The notes beneath the pieces are model-generated. The model saw only the letters and a program-made list of their open reading frames with translations. It had not been told where the DNA came from and did not search any database. The translations under genes were made by a program, and so were the position numbers. Shown in pieces: positions 14,463 through 27,641 of a stretch of DNA of 64,000 bases; the first letter of the stretch is position 1; each line of letters starts with the position of its first letter. This stretch comes from Tolypeutes matacus (taxonomy: Eukaryota > Chordata > Mammalia > Cingulata > Chlamyphoridae): positions 7,005,193-7,069,192 of the forward strand of contig JAKSZT010053769.1 in assembly GCA_026826555.1 (NCBI GenBank). Reading direction: 5' to 3'.

Positions 14463-15185
14463 AAAGAAGAAATACAGCTCATTTTTATTTGCAGATGACA
14501 TGATTGTCTTTGTAGAAAACACTAAAGAATCTACACCAAAACTTCCATAACTTATAAATAAATATAACAAGGTCACAGAATACAAAGTCAATAAACAAAA
14601 GTGAATTGCTTATCTATATACCAGAAATGAACAATTGGAACTTAAAATTAAATGTCATGAATTTAGAATAGCACCACTAAAAAAATACTTAGGTATATAT
14701 CTAACAGAATATGTATAAATCTGTATACATAAAACTCTAAACAGTTTTGAAAGAATTATAAGAGGATCTAAATAAATGGAGAGATATTCTATGTGGATTG
14801 GAAGACTTAATATTGCTATGATGGCAATTCTTCTCTATTCTATCTTTAGATTTAATGCAATCCCAATCAAAATCCAAGAAAGTTATTTTGTAGATATAAA
14901 CAAACTGATTCTGAAATATATATGGAAAGATAAAAGACCTAGAATAATGCATATAATACCAAATAAGAAGTAAGTTGGGAGACTCACACTATCAATTCCA
15001 TGATATTATTATATGTTATTATATTATACATTTTATTATATATAATAATTATATATTATATGTTATTGTTTTAAAGCCATAGTAATAAAAACAATATGGT
15101 ATTGGTGAAAAAAGAGACACGTTGATCAGTTTTACAGAATACATAGCCCAGCAATAGATCCAGGCAATACAGCCAGCTAAGTTTT

Positions 15186-15474
15186 TTTTTTTTTTTTTTT
15201 TTNNNNNNNNNNNNNNNNNNNNNNNNNNNNNNNNNNNNNNNNNNNNNNNNNNNNNNNNNNNNNNNNNNNNNNNNNNNNNNNNNNNNNNNNNNNNNNNNNN
15301 NNTTTTTTTTTTTAAGATTTATTTATTTATTTATTCATTTATCCACCCCCTGCTGCTTGTGCTCGCTGGGTCAGCCAACCACGCCGTGCGGGCGGGCTTG
15401 CCTTCACCAGGAGGCCCCGGGAACCGAACCCGGGGTCTCCCATATGGTAAACTGATTGAGCCACAGCCGCTTCC
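15186..15474 (-). mobile_element. DAS SINE containing a 100-N gap
   Basis: Reverse-oriented SINE: poly-T, N gap, (TTTA)n, then GGAACCGAACCCGGGG (tRNA B box in antisense) and GATTGAGCCACAGCCGC. The 16-base target duplication CAGCCAGCTAAGTTTT is at 15170-15185 and 15475-15490. It interrupts a sense L1. The gap lies in its A-tail. Confidence 0.88.
15203..15302. other. Assembly gap, 100 N
   Basis: Run of N within the poly-T tail of a SINE. 100 N is the usual placeholder for unknown length. Confidence 1.
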
Positions 15475-16589
15475 CAGCCAGCTAAGTTTTGAAAAAGGAG
15501 TGAGGGAATTCAGTGGAGAAAGGATAGTCTTTACAACAAATGGTGCTGAAATAATTGGAAGTCCATTTGCAAAAAAAAATGAACCTAAATATAGACCTTA
15601 CACCTTATACAAAATTAACTCAAAATTGATCAGATCATAGACCTAAATGTAAAATACAAAACAATAAAACTTCGAGAAGACAACACAGCAGAAAATCTAT
15701 GTAAGCTTCAGTGTGGTGATAAGATTTTAGATACATCACCAAAAACATGACCCATAAACAAAATTGATGTTAGACTTTATTAAAATGAAAAGTTTATAAG
15801 ACATTTTTAAGAGAATAAAAATACAAGCCACAGCTGAGAGAAAATATTATCAAAATTCATATGTGATATGAATATATGATATGATATAGACTGGTATCTA
15901 TAATATACATTAAAACACTTAAAACTCAACAACAAGAAAACAAACTACCCAATAAACTGGGTAAAAGATCTGAACAGATACCTCACCAAAGAAGATAAAA
16001 AGATTTCAAATAAGCATATGAAATATGCCCAGCATCATTTGTACTTAGGGAAAGGCAAACTATAGCAGTGCATACATAGTAAAATGGCTTAAATCCGAAA
16101 ACTGACATTACTAATTACTGGTCATTGAAGTAAGTAAATGCAAAATGGTATGGCTACTTTGGAAGACAGTTTAGCACTTGCTTACAAATTTAAACATAAT
16201 CTTTGTATATGATACAGCAATTTGGATCCTAGATATTACTCCAACTCATTTGAAAATGTATGCCCATGCAAAATCTTGTATACATACATTCATAGCAAAA
16301 TTATTTAGAAATGTCAAAAAGTGGAAGCAACCAAGATGTCTTTCAATAAGCAAATGATTAAACATACTGTGTTCATCAATTGAATGGAATCCTATTCAAT
16401 GGGTAAGGAGTCTTTCTTCTTGGGTAATAAAATTGTTCTAAAATTTTTGAGATGATGATTATACAATATTGTGAATATTCTAAAAACCATTGATTATATA
16501 CTTTGGATAGAATAGCCAGAAACCACAGCTATGTCAGTAGGGGAAGCATAGAGAGATCGAGAGGTGAGGAATTTTCTTGTTTGTTTGTC

Positions 16590-18216
16590 TGTTTTTTTGT
16601 GTGTGGTTTTTTTTAAGTTTTTTTTTTTATTTTTAAAGAAGCTTTAGATTACATAAATGTTACATAAAAAATATAAGGGATTCCCATATGCCCCACCCCC
16701 TCCCCTTCCCACACTTTCTCACATTAATCACAATCCTTCATTAGTGTGGTACTTGTGTTATAAATGATGAACCCATATTGAAGTATTGCTACTAACCATG
16801 GACTACAGTTTACATTATAGTTTACACTTTGTCCTGCACAATTTTGTAAGTTGTGAAAAATATACAATAGCCTGTATCCATCACTGCAATGTCATACAGG
16901 ACAAATCCAATGTTCTGAAAATGCCCCCATATTACACCTATTCTTTCCTCTCCCATCCCTCAGAACCTCTGGCAGCCACTGCCTATGCATCAATGATAAG
17001 AGTTCTTCCTTTGCTAGAATAATAATAAGTCTAGAGTAGAATAATAATAAGTCTACTTTAGACCATTGTTCATTCCCAAAATCTTGAGGATTTTGGGATG
17101 GTGATGCCCACTCTGCTTCTAAATGAGAGGAGGCTTAGATCCCATGGGACAGATGGATGGAGCTATCTTGCTTGCAGTTGCAGACTCTCTTTGTTCCTTG
17201 GGATGGGCGTTGTCCATCATCATCTCCTTGTTAGTTGTCCTGGGTGAGTCCAATGAACTGGAGAGTAGGTGTTGCAACTTTGTTGAAATTCAGGGCTCAA
17301 CTGCACGTGGACAGACCAAAAATTTGAGTCTCTGGGACATATATTTATCAAGTTTAGTGCTAATTATGGGTTCAAATAAAAGGGGCAGAAGAGCCATGTG
17401 TAGAGAACTTATAAATTAGTCTAACTCTGTTACACTGGGGAGCATAATTTCCAAAGTAAGGCCCACTGACAGAGTGCTGGATCCCTGAGCTATCTGCCCT
17501 GCTTATAGTTTCTGGTTATCTCTAGGGCTATCAGGAGTCCCACTATTTGAGGCACTGTTTACTGTTTGCAGTCAATGAGATGCTGCTGAGACTTGCATAA
17601 GCGTAGCCTCTGGAATGACCTCCCAACTCACTTTGAAATCTCTTAGCCATAAAAACTCATTTGTATTTATCATTTCTCCCTTTTGGTCAAGGTCTTTTCC
17701 TAGTTGCATTGCTAGTTGGTACTTGGTAATAATCCCTTGGTACCAGGGAGGCTCATCCCCAGGAGTCATGTCCCACGCTGGGGGTTGGGGAGAGGTAGTG
17801 TGTTTATATGCTGAGTTTGGCTTAGAGAGAGGCCACTACTGAGCAACAAGGAGGCTTTCAGGAGGTAACTCTTAGGCAGTATATAATACTAGACTAAGTT
17901 TCAGTTTCATAAGAAAAGGTTCATAAGTACAATCATCAATGTCAAGGGCCTGGCATAATGGTCTGTCTTCCTTCACTAGACATTGCCCTTGCACTCGGGG
18001 GATTCTTGCTGTCCTATTAGAGAATGTAGCAGAACTCCCCAGGATGGTAATTCAATATTCTTTCTGTTATTGTGTGGATCTCCACTCACCAAGACAATGT
18101 CCCATGAACCCTTGAACATATTCATATGTCTTAGAGGCATGCCCTAGGTGAACTACTTCCCATGCATCACCACATCACTGACACCCCATACCAGTGATTC
18201 TCCCCCACAGTTGCTG
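16590..18216 (-). mobile_element. L1 3' UTR (long form) inserted in an older L1
   Basis: This 5'-truncated L1 consists only of 3' UTR, antisense to the + strand. A poly-T tract near 16608-16632 is its poly(A) tail, followed by AAGAAGCTTTAGATTACATA. The block ends near 18216, where the interrupted older sense L1 resumes with TTTTTGTTGTC. It is collinear with 33650-35200. A minus-strand frame at 17769-17572 (65 codons) is shared with the other copy. Confidence 0.75.
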
Positions 18217-18985
18217 TTTTTTGTTGTCTATTTTTGTTTATTATTATTATTATTGAAATAATGAAAATGCTCTTATAGTGACTGAAGTGATGAACACAGA
18301 ACTATGTGATTATATCAAATACCATTGATTGTACACTTTGGATAAATTTTATGCTTTATTAAATGTGTCAATTAAAATTGATTAAAAAATAAATAAATAA
18401 CAGCCTAAAAGTAAAAAAAAAAAAAAAAAGGATGAGCTATCAAGCCATGAAAAGACAGATGAACTTTAAGTGCAGTTTGCTAAAAAAAACAGTCTGAAAA
18501 GGCTATACACTATGATTCTAGTTACATGACATGAAGAAAAGGCAAAACCATAGGGATTTTTAAAAATCTGTGTCTCCCAGAGATTTGGAGAGATGGGTAG
18601 TGTTTGAATAGGTGAGATGAAAGGAAAAATTTAGGATCATATATCTATAGTGTATGATACTGTAATAGTGGATACATGACACTATGCATTTGTCAAAACC
18701 CACAGAAATTTATAGGAAAAAGGGGAACCTTGCTAAATGCAAATTTCTTTTAAAAAAATCATTTAAGAGGTTTCAGTAGCCCAGAATGGAAAGCAGAATG
18801 TGACAATACAACCTAACTGTATTACAAATGTGTGAAACAACTTCACTGAAATAGGTGGAGGGAAAGATATTGGCATAAGTAAATGGAAATGAGAGGAGAC
18901 TGTAAGACTAAAGAAAAAGGATTTGCATATAAACAGTGTACTCTAGATGATAAAGTTAACTTTCATATGCTTATGGGTTAAGAAT
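18217..18985 (+). mobile_element. Old L1 3' UTR continuation, plus strand
   Basis: This is the continuation of the sense L1 interrupted at 16580, with the ATTGATTGTACACTTTGG and AAATGTGTCAATTAAAATTG regions and a poly(A) run near 18412-18429. From 18430 to 18985 the sequence still looks like an old L1 3' region, probably another copy. Confidence 0.55.
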
Positions 18986-18989
18986 TCTG

Positions 18990-21900
18990 AAACAATTTTC
19001 TGGAAAGATTGTGTAGTTTGGTGTTATTTCTTCTTTAAATGTTTGGTAGAATTTGACAGCTAAATCATCTGGAGTTTGGGTTTCTTTGGAGCGATGGTTT
19101 TGATAACAAATTCAAGTTTTTAGAGAAATGTAGAAAAGGATATATATGTATAAAGGATATATATATATATATATAATTTTTCTTTGGTGAGCTTTGATAG
19201 TTTGTGGTTTTCAAGAAATTGATCTATGTTGTCTAAATTGTTGAATTTATGTGAATAGAGCTGTTGATAGTATTCCTCTATTATCCTTTTAATTTCTGTA
19301 TGGTCTGTATAGATATACCACTTCCATTCTTTATTTTGTTAATTCACCATCCCCCCCCCATATATATATATATGCACATGTGTGTAGGTTTGTATGTGTG
19401 TGTGTCTCATCAGTTTGGCTATAGGCTTATCAACTTTATTCATATTTTCAAAGAGACAGCCTTTAGTATCATTGATTTTCTCTATTGTTTTTCTGTTTAA
19501 TTTCATTGATTTCTGTTCTTATTTTTATTATTTTCTTCCTTCTGTTTGGCTTGAGGTTAAACTGTTGAAATGAGACAACTCTTTTGTAATATTAGCATTT
19601 AATACTATAAATTTCCATCAAAATGCAATTCTTCTAAACTTGTTGAGGTTTTGGTTTATGGGCCAGGATATAGTTTATCTTGGTATATATTCATGGCCTT
19701 TGAAAAGAAAGTGTATTTTGCTGTTGCTGTGTTGACTATACTATAAATATTATTTCAATCTGGTTGATTAATGGTGTTTTACAGTTATTCTATATCTTTG
19801 TTGATTTTTCATACAACTGTTAATACAGTGAGGGATATTAAATTTTCCAGCAATAACTGTATTTCTCTATATCTTCTTGTAGTTAACTTTGAAGTTTTGT
19901 TGTTTAGTAAATACACCTTTACAACTGCTTTGTATTCTTGGTGTTTTTGGCCCTTTTATCTTTATTTAATGTCCCTGTTTTGTTCCTGGTAATTTTCTTT
20001 GCTGTGAAGTCTACTTTATCTGATATTAATATAGCCATCATTAGTGTTTTCATAGTATATCTCTTTTCCATTATTTTACTTTTAGCTAACTTATTATAAT
20101 TAATTGGTTTCTTATAGACAGCAGTTGGGTTTTTGTTAAAAAACCTGACAATCTCTTTCTTTTAACAGTGTTTACACAAATTACATTTATTTTAATCATT
20201 GATATATTTGGATTTAGAACTGTCATTTTATTATTTCTTTAATTTTGTTCCCTTTGTCTTTTTTCCTCTATTTTCTATTTCCTGACCTCTTGAACTATTT
20301 AAATAACTTGTGCAATTCCTATTTAACTATATCTCTTTGAATAGTTATTTTAGTAATTGCACTAGGAATTACAATATACATACTTAACTTTACACTGCAA
20401 ACTTGGAGTTAATATTTTAATTCAAGTGGAATGTAGAAACCTTATCACGATAAAGTTTCCTTTACTCTCTCTCATTTATCTTGTAGTTAACATATTTATT
20501 TCATTTACATACATTCAAAAATTGTATATATTTTAAAGAATTAAAAGGAGAAATATTTTCTATCATATTACCAAGAGTTTTGCCATTTATGTTTATTTTT
20601 CTTCATTGTTAAAATTCTAAGTTTCTCTCTGGTACCATTTCCCTTTCATCTGAAGAACCCCCTTGAGTATTTCTTTAGAGCAAGTCTTTACAGCCATAAA
20701 TTTTCATAGTTTTTATTCACCTAAATTATTTATTCCTCCTTAATTATTGAAGGATTTTTATTGTGGATATAAAATTCTGTGTTGATATTTCTTTCAGCAT
20801 GTTAAAAACATTGTTCCACTGCTTACTGGCCTCCATGATTTTTGAAGAGAAATCAGCAGTCCTTCAAACTGATGTTCCCAATAAGTGAACATAACTTATT
20901 TCTCCCAGCTTTCAACAGTTTTTCTTTGTCTTTATCTTTTAGCAGTTTGATTATAATATGTCCAGGCATGATTCTCTTTGAGTTTATCCTGCTTTTGTTT
21001 TGCTGAGTTCCTGGAGTCTGTAAATGCATGTCTTTCCAGAAATTTGAGGAGTTTTCATCCATTCTTTATTTTGCTCCTATACCACACCCTTTCTTCCTTG
21101 CCTCTGAGACCCAAATGACATGAATTTTAGACTTTATCATTTCACAGATATGAGGCTCTGTTATCATTTTTGTTTCAATCTTTTTTACTCTCTTTTTCAG
21201 ATTGGATCATTTCTATTAACATATCTTCAAGTTCATTGACTCTTCTTCTTTCATCTCCATTCTGGTAGTGAGCATGCAGTGAAATATTTTCTCAGTTATT
21301 GGAATTTTCCTTTCTAAAATGTTAATTTGGTTCTCGTCCATATCTTCTATTTCTCTTCTGAAACTTTGTAACTTTCCATCCATTTCTATTATATTCACAC
21401 TTACTTCTTGGAATATGGTTATAATAAGTGTTTTAAAATCTTTGTCAGATAATTAAAATTGCTGTGTCATCTTGGTGTGAACATTGGTTGATTGTTGTTT
21501 TTTTGTTGTTTGTTTGTTTGTTTACCTTGCAACATGTTGAGGTTTTCCTGTTTCTTGTTATATTGAGCAATTTTATGTTTTATCTTGGACTTTTTGAATG
21601 TTATGTTACATGGCTCTTGTAAATCCTATGGAGAATGTTTCTTGTTTGTTTGTTTGTTTTAGCAGACAAGGACCTTGTTAGATTCAAGCAGAAAATTCAC
21701 CCATGCCATCTGTGAGCTGTAGTTTCAATATCAGTTCAGTTTCAGAGTGTCACCCAATAGACAAATGGAGCTTGCATGGAAATCTAAATTCAGAGTTCAG
21801 TTCTCAAGGCCTTTTCTTATACTCTTTAGGGTCAGCTCCATACATGTATAACTAGAAATTATGGGCAGGCACTCAGATACAACTTTAGGGTTTTTTTTTT

Positions 21901-22080
21901 TAACTTTCTCCTCTCTGTACTCTCCCAACATTTTATGACTCTCAGAGGCCACTCATACTTGTCCTCTTTTAAAAATCTTGAGCTTTAGTGTCTTGTCTCT
22001 GCTCTGCCATGCGTTCCTGAAATTGTGTCTCCCTCTAAAACAAAGTGGTGAGGAGACAGTGATAGATAAAAGCAATGAGG
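18990..22080 (-). mobile_element. Old L1 5' half (ORF2 start, ORF1, 5' UTR), minus strand
   Basis: Antisense L1: ORF2-type sequence from 18990 (ATCATCTGGAGTTTGGG and similar), then ORF1-related sequence near 20690-21420 (TATGTCCAGGCATGATTC, CAGATTGGATCATTTC), then a 5' UTR-like stretch up to about 22080. It has no intact frame. (TA)n and (TG)n arrays near 19140-19175 and 19360-19406 are embedded in it. Confidence 0.7.
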
Positions 22081-22224
22081 GTTTTCTCTATGCTCTGGGC
22101 ACCACAGTTCCTCTCATAAAATGAATAGATGTCCCTCCCTCTGAATTTTAACACTCTGCTCAGCCACTGATGCTGTTGCCACCACTGTCACCACAGGATT
22201 GCTTGGAAGTTGGGCCAAAATAAT

Positions 22225-22320
22225 CATGATTTTGTCCAAGTCATCATGGACCTTAGATTTCTTATTTGTAAAATGAGTTGAAAGGGTTAGGCCAGGTCCC
22301 AAATGGGTTCTTTATAGAAT
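22225..22320 (+). mobile_element. MIR fragment
   Basis: GTCCAAGTCATCATGGACCT and TTTCTTATTTGTAAAATGAG. 3' half only. Confidence 0.55.
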
Positions 22321-22329
22321 ATTGTTTCT

Positions 22330-24080
22330 GAAAAATATAATAGGTAGGAAAAAAAAAAAAAAGAAATACATGATTTCCCTCAGTCTCCCTGACTCACAGT
22401 GGCTTCTGCTCCTGATTCTTGGACCAGAAATAGAAACGTTCTCTTGAAGCTCATTTTGTCTGCACTCAGTGTGCAGGTATGGATTTCAGATTGCTTTTGA
22501 GTCTATGTCAGGAGATACCAAATAGTAAAAATAGGAAACTCACTACTGATTCCATGGTACTTTACTTACCCCAATCCACCAACTACTATTTACTCTTCAG
22601 AGTTCTTGGTTAGCTACTCCAAGCATTCTCTCTAGGGTTTTACTTAAATTCAGTGGCAGAGACTGGATTGATCTTGCTTATTGCATTTTGAAAATAACAA
22701 ACAACTTCTAATTATACATATATATATATTTTTCATGTGGCAGTATTTTGGTTAAGATATTTTCCTGAAGACTCTATTATTGACCTATGAAGTTATTTTA
22801 ATCTTGCCTAAATGTCTCTTGTCCTTAATCATTTCTATTTCTCTCAATATAGCTTTGTGTATTTCAGCTGGATCCATATTTTTGATATATAACATTACAC
22901 TTTTAACAGAATATGTGGTTTTTACTTTAAATTATAACTACCTGAAAGCTTAAAAATCTTTTTAGGTTGGACATAGTTTGCATTAGAAAACCATTTGCCA
23001 CACAGTAGGTCAACATACCTCCCCTGTTCACATTCATCATATTATAAATTTGGAATCGGAACAAAAAATTGATAAAATCCAATGCTATTATAGACAACTG
23101 TCTTACCATGTTGTAATAAAAAGTGTCAGTGAATATAGCTGTAAATATTGCTTTTTCTTACAAAATACACATTTATCTTTCACTTCAGAAATAATACAAT
23201 ATCTCCATAATACCATTTACTAATCTATTTTATAACTGCTTGATGAGTAAAAACACTATTCATCCTTCCCCCCATACATACACATGTATTGTTTTATGCT
23301 TTTGGTTTTTAACAGAGTAACCTAAATCTTGCTACTGGCTGAAGTGTTTCTTAGGTCATTTGAGAAATTTATCATTTTATGAAAATAATGTCATAGTAAC
23401 TAGAGAAGTACCCTACAAAATCTTGTCCATTTTGTAACAAAGGTGACATATCCAGCTGTCTAAGGATGGGTCTCCACCATATGGACAGGTTAGCTGACTG
23501 GTATATTATTTGGCCATCATGGTTAGCAAAGCTTGAATTACAGTCACCAATCCAGAATATTGACCATTGCTTTTCTAAAGATTTTCTGTAGTTCAAAAGT
23601 TCTTCTACACGGTAATCACATTTGTTACCAGTTAATCACATTTGAAGCTCTTTTTGCACTTAACAGAAAACCTGGAAATAGTAAGTAATTAATGCACTGT
23701 TTTTAAATTAAAAAAAAATATATATATATATAATACATAGCTTTTCCTCTCAACAATTTTGTCCATGTGCCTTGATCTTTCTGTTACAATAAAATGGGGG
23801 AAAGAGGGAAAAAATTAGATAATTAGAAAGAAAGCTATTAAAATTTCAAATTACTGATGAAATAAGATCTAATCACATCTAGACGAAGGGTGGTACAAGT
23901 CCAGATGCCCCCCCAAAATAGCAAACATGCTACACACTAACAGGTGTATCTTACAGTTTCCAAATGCAGAAAGATATTTACTAAATTCAACCTTGTTCAA
24001 TGAGGAAGCAGAAGAGAGATGCCTCACTTATTTCAGCTATGGATAATCTATAAGAAATCTGAGAAACTTTCTTTTATACT
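22330..24080. other. Non-coding, nothing recognised
   Basis: Unique AT-rich DNA with short A runs and a (TA)n array near 23720. No gene seen. Confidence 0.55.
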
Positions 24081-24660
24081 TAATATTTTAAAGGTCAGGT
24101 TAAACAATGCAACAGAGCTTGCTTAATTAGCATGAGTCAACTCCTTATTATAACCAATCCCTACCAATGGGTTCTTTGGATCCAAGAAACAAAATCCTCT
24201 AAAAAAACAGCTCAAGTCAAAAGAGTGTTTATCACAAAGAGAAGAATACTCTTACAGAACCAGGACTTTCATGAGGTAGAAATCTGGCTGGCAGTCAGTT
24301 CCTCAAACTCTACCCTTCTGAGAAAGAAATCTATTATCTTGTTGCAGAATATCAACTCTCTTTGCAAGGAGCTAGTTTTCCTTCTTGTAATTTTAGCACC
24401 AGAAGCTGACTGGCCATTTTTTCTGACATCATCTCTACTCTATGAATTTATAGCTTCAATCCCCTATATCATATGGCTAGTCTCTGTTTCCATATCTCAA
24501 ATTCAAAGAGAACATGATTATTACAGCTTGGATCACTGTCCATCCCTGAGAAATCAACCTGACTAGAAAATTGTAGTTGCATCATACAAATGCTGCCCTT
24601 ATTGGGACTACGGGCCAGACTTGTTTGGGTTAAAGAGGGTATAAATTAAAAGAGAGGAAC
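24080..24660 (+). mobile_element. Probable old interspersed repeat
   Basis: Contains blocks I associate with old mammalian interspersed repeats (CTTTAGCACC-like and CTGTTTCCATATCTCA), ending TGCTGCCCTTATTGGGACTA. A 144-codon frame runs through it (24132-24566), with no recognisable domain. The repeat class is uncertain. Confidence 0.4.
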
Positions 24661-25224
24661 TTCATTTCTAGTTACACATAAAATGCATTTCTCTTAACTC
24701 TCATATGTGATGAGGATTTTAGATTACATATTCACTTCCTTGTGTCATTAAATTATATGGTTTTATTGCAATACTGGACTATCAGACTTTTAATTATTTT
24801 AACAGATTATTGAGTATTTTTTATGTTTAAACATAAAAAGAAAGCACACCTGGAATAATTAATTTGCACTTATTGGAAGATGAAATTACCAAAAATTAAC
24901 ATCTGGAAGCTATCATATCCTCTGTCAAACAGGAATAATGCGATTTGATCTAATTATGGTATACAAGCTGAATACTCATGAATAAATTCCCTTTTTTGTA
25001 ATTTGAAACCAAAAGAGATAATGCATATTTCATGTGACACTTAATACAAAAACATTTCAAATATATATATATATATTTCCAATTACAAGTCTTCAGGTAT
25101 CCTTGATGTAATTGTTATTCAAATAATAATTAAACAAACACCATTAATTCCTTTAAAATAGTTCCTTCAGTCCGGACTGAAGGTTATATGATGCCAAAGG
25201 TACAAACATGTAAAATGAAAAATT

Positions 25225-25690
25225 CACTGTCTCTAAACTCATCATGTTCCATTCTCCATCTTGCTCAATTTGCTATAGACACATAGGTATCCTTACACCA
25301 ATCTTTCAGAAATCTGAAACCCAGGGCACTCTCCCATCTTTGGGTTTCTTCTCTGACTATGCCCATGCTCTGAAATTCTCTTCCTCCATAATCCATCACC
25401 TTCCAGTATTTGCTCTAATTTCACCTTTTAGTAAGGCCTTCACTCACTCCCTAATAAAATTGCAATTGTGATCCCCGCCACACTCACATGTCTTCTCCTT
25501 AATTTTTCTTTATAACATTTATCATAACTTGACATATTATCTATTGACTTTTTTTTTTTGGTCTGTCTCCTGCTACTAGGATGTGTCATCCATTTACAGG
25601 TAATTTTGTCTGTTTTGTTCACTGATAAAACTCCAGTTCCTAAATCAGAGCCTATCATGCAGTAGGCATTCAATAAATATTGGTTCCCTG
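25225..25690 (+). mobile_element. L2 3' end
   Basis: CTCTGAAATTCTCTTCCTCC, then TTTTGTCTGTTTTGTTCACT and the diagnostic end GCATTCAATAAATATTGGTT. Confidence 0.85.
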
Positions 25691-25754
25691 AAAGAATGAC
25701 TCAGAGGGAAAAAGAAACACCTTTCTAAGGATAATGAAGCAAATGGCTTTTTAA

Positions 25755-26158
25755 AATTACAAATTAATTTTTTAAAAATTTATTTTATCCCCCGCCCCCC
25801 TTCGTTGTTTTGCAATCGCCGTCTGCTGTGTCCAGTCACTGTGTGTTCTTTCCATGTCTGGTTGTCTTTTCTTCTCATCTTTCTCTTTAGGAGGCACCAG
25901 GAACTGATCTAGGGACCTCTGGTGTGTGAGAGAGGCACTCAATTGCTTGAGCCACCTCATCTCCTTGGTCTGCTGCATCTCTACTGTCTCTCCTCTGCAT
26001 CTCCTTTCGTTGTATCACCTTGCTGCGCCACCTCAGCTCTCCGCACCAGCTTGCCTTCACCAGGAGGTCCCGGGTTCAGGTCCCTGGGTTTGAATCAAAC
26101 GCAGGTCCTCCCATATGGTAGACGGGAGCCCAATTGCTTGAGCCATATCTGCTTCCCA
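25755..26158 (-). mobile_element. Long DAS-type tRNA-derived SINE
   Basis: An approximately 400 bp composite SINE in reverse orientation with two tRNA-like modules (two GCTTGAGCCA boxes, near 25946 and 26137). A spacer contains the CGCAGCAAGGTGA block and the left end is an A-tail remnant. Flanking direct repeats of 16 bases with one mismatch lie at 25739-25754 and 26159-26174, showing L1-type insertion. The family is typical of armadillos and sloths. Confidence 0.88.
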
Positions 26159-26174
26159 GCAAATGACTTTTTAA

Positions 26175-27139
26175 GTTGAGGGTATATTCACATTCAGCTC
26201 ACAAAATACCTTGGAGTTACAATTGGCTGTTAAGACCAGGCCTTATGGTATATGATCATATGATATCACATAGGATATATAGCCTGAAACCAAAATTAAC
26301 AGAAAATTCAATTTGCAGTTTACATTTTTTTTAAATGATAAATTAATGCAAATCCCTTCAATTTTATAGGGATTATAAAGATGTCTTAAATAAAAATTGA
26401 TAGAAAGTCTTCAGTTATGATTTGGAGAACCATAATGTTCTCCATTTGAGATTACAGCTGTCACTTTTATGATTTGAGTTGCTTAGGTCTATAAACTATA
26501 AATTCAATGTCTACTTTAGAATGCAGGTGGAGAAATCTGACTTATTACTCCAATTTTCTTTCTTCTCTTTTTATTTGATAACATAATAGGTTGAGAAAGA
26601 AATATACACATATAAGATATATTTTTAAAACTTATGTCTGGCCACATATCACTTTCAAGGCATAAAAAGATATTAAAAATAAAATATCATAATTTTTTGT
26701 TTTAAGATTATGTCTGTTCTGAACTATTCATTTTGAAGACCAAGGAGATATTTTTACCTTTTGTTATTTAAATGTGTTGGCAGTACAGCTTTTTCATTTT
26801 TGAAATGTCACATTCACATGTAGAGACAGTTAGAGGAACCTAAAGCTAGACTGTGTGCACATATAATTTCTCTTTCCCCATCACATGTGAATTGGTCAAA
26901 TATATGGGATCTCCCATGTTTGGTAGGATGAAAATAGTATCTCTCTTGGCTTCTCTTTAATATGCTAACTATGTCCATACAGTCCCTTTGGCAGTCCTTT
27001 ATATTTTCATTTGTTTTTCTTGTACAAAGCAATAAACATTATACCAGCATCACAAGCCATAGCCTCAAGGATAATGAAAGCAGAAACTGAATGGGAAGAC
27101 AATAAACTCTGCTGCCCTAGGGCTGGCTATAACCAAATG

Positions 27140-27142
<3 letters not shown>
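26175..27142. other. Non-coding, nothing recognised
   Basis: Unique sequence between the long DAS SINE and the A31 run. Confidence 0.55.

Positions 27143-27173
<31 letters not shown>
27143..27173 (+). repeat. Poly(A) run of 31
   Basis: Uninterrupted A tract after GGCTATAACCAAATGATT. It could be the tail of a retroposed copy, but the sequence to its left is not recognised. Confidence 0.9.
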
Positions 27174-27176
<3 letters not shown>

Positions 27177-27287
27177 TTCTTCCTCATTTTTTTCACTTTA
27201 TGATTTTGGAAAGGAGGAAAAGGATGAACCATGTATTTCATATAGTAAAATACAAACTGCCAGTATTATAGCTTGATAAATATATGA

Positions 27288-27587
27288 ATCAAGATGTTAG
27301 CAGTCTAATTTCACAATGAACGTATTAGTTTTATCATAAGAAAAAACTACACGACCAACAAGCATCTTGAAGATAAGTTTTCTAATGACGAACCTGTAAA
27401 ATGAAAAAGCATTAGTGAATAGTTTGATATTAAAGTTGAAATCTGGGATTCTGTATTGCACATTAACATATTATTACCAAATGCATAAATCATATCAATT
27501 TATAGCAATACACAGTGTATGTAGGAACTATTTAGAGGATGTTATTTGATCTTATATTTTAGGATGAGGTGATATTGGGAGACAATA
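27288..27587 (+). repeat. 300 bp direct duplication, copy 1
   Basis: From TCAAGATGTTAGCAGTCT to GGGAGACAATATG. About 97% identical by eye to 30106-30407. Not recognised as a known repeat. Confidence 0.85.
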
Positions 27588-27641
27588 TGTGGCGCAGCAA
27601 GGTGAAACAACAAAAGGAGATACAGAGGAGAGACAGTAGAG
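27588..27641 (+). mobile_element. DAS SINE internal fragment
   Basis: GGCGCAGCAAGGTGAAACAA and the next 30 bases match (inverted) the linker of the long SINE at 25755-26158. Only the middle of the element is present. It abuts the end of the 27.3 kb duplication copy. Confidence 0.7.

Larger units (their letters stand above)
13860..16580 (+). mobile_element. Old L1 ORF2 to 3' UTR, plus strand
   Basis: Sense ORF2-derived sequence. The RT motif FADDMIVFVENT is readable at 14488-14525, and ORF2 C-terminal sequence (RFNAIPIKIQES, YIWKDKRPRIM) lies near 14776-14973. Frames are broken. A DAS SINE with an N gap interrupts it at 15186-15474, and the 3' end resumes at 18217-18420 after a nested L1 3' UTR. 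A (TA)n array occurs at 14436-14462. Confidence 0.8.

Noticed and set aside
24132..24566. 144-codon plus-strand frame
   Set aside because: Lies in a probable old interspersed repeat with no recognisable domain. Likely chance.
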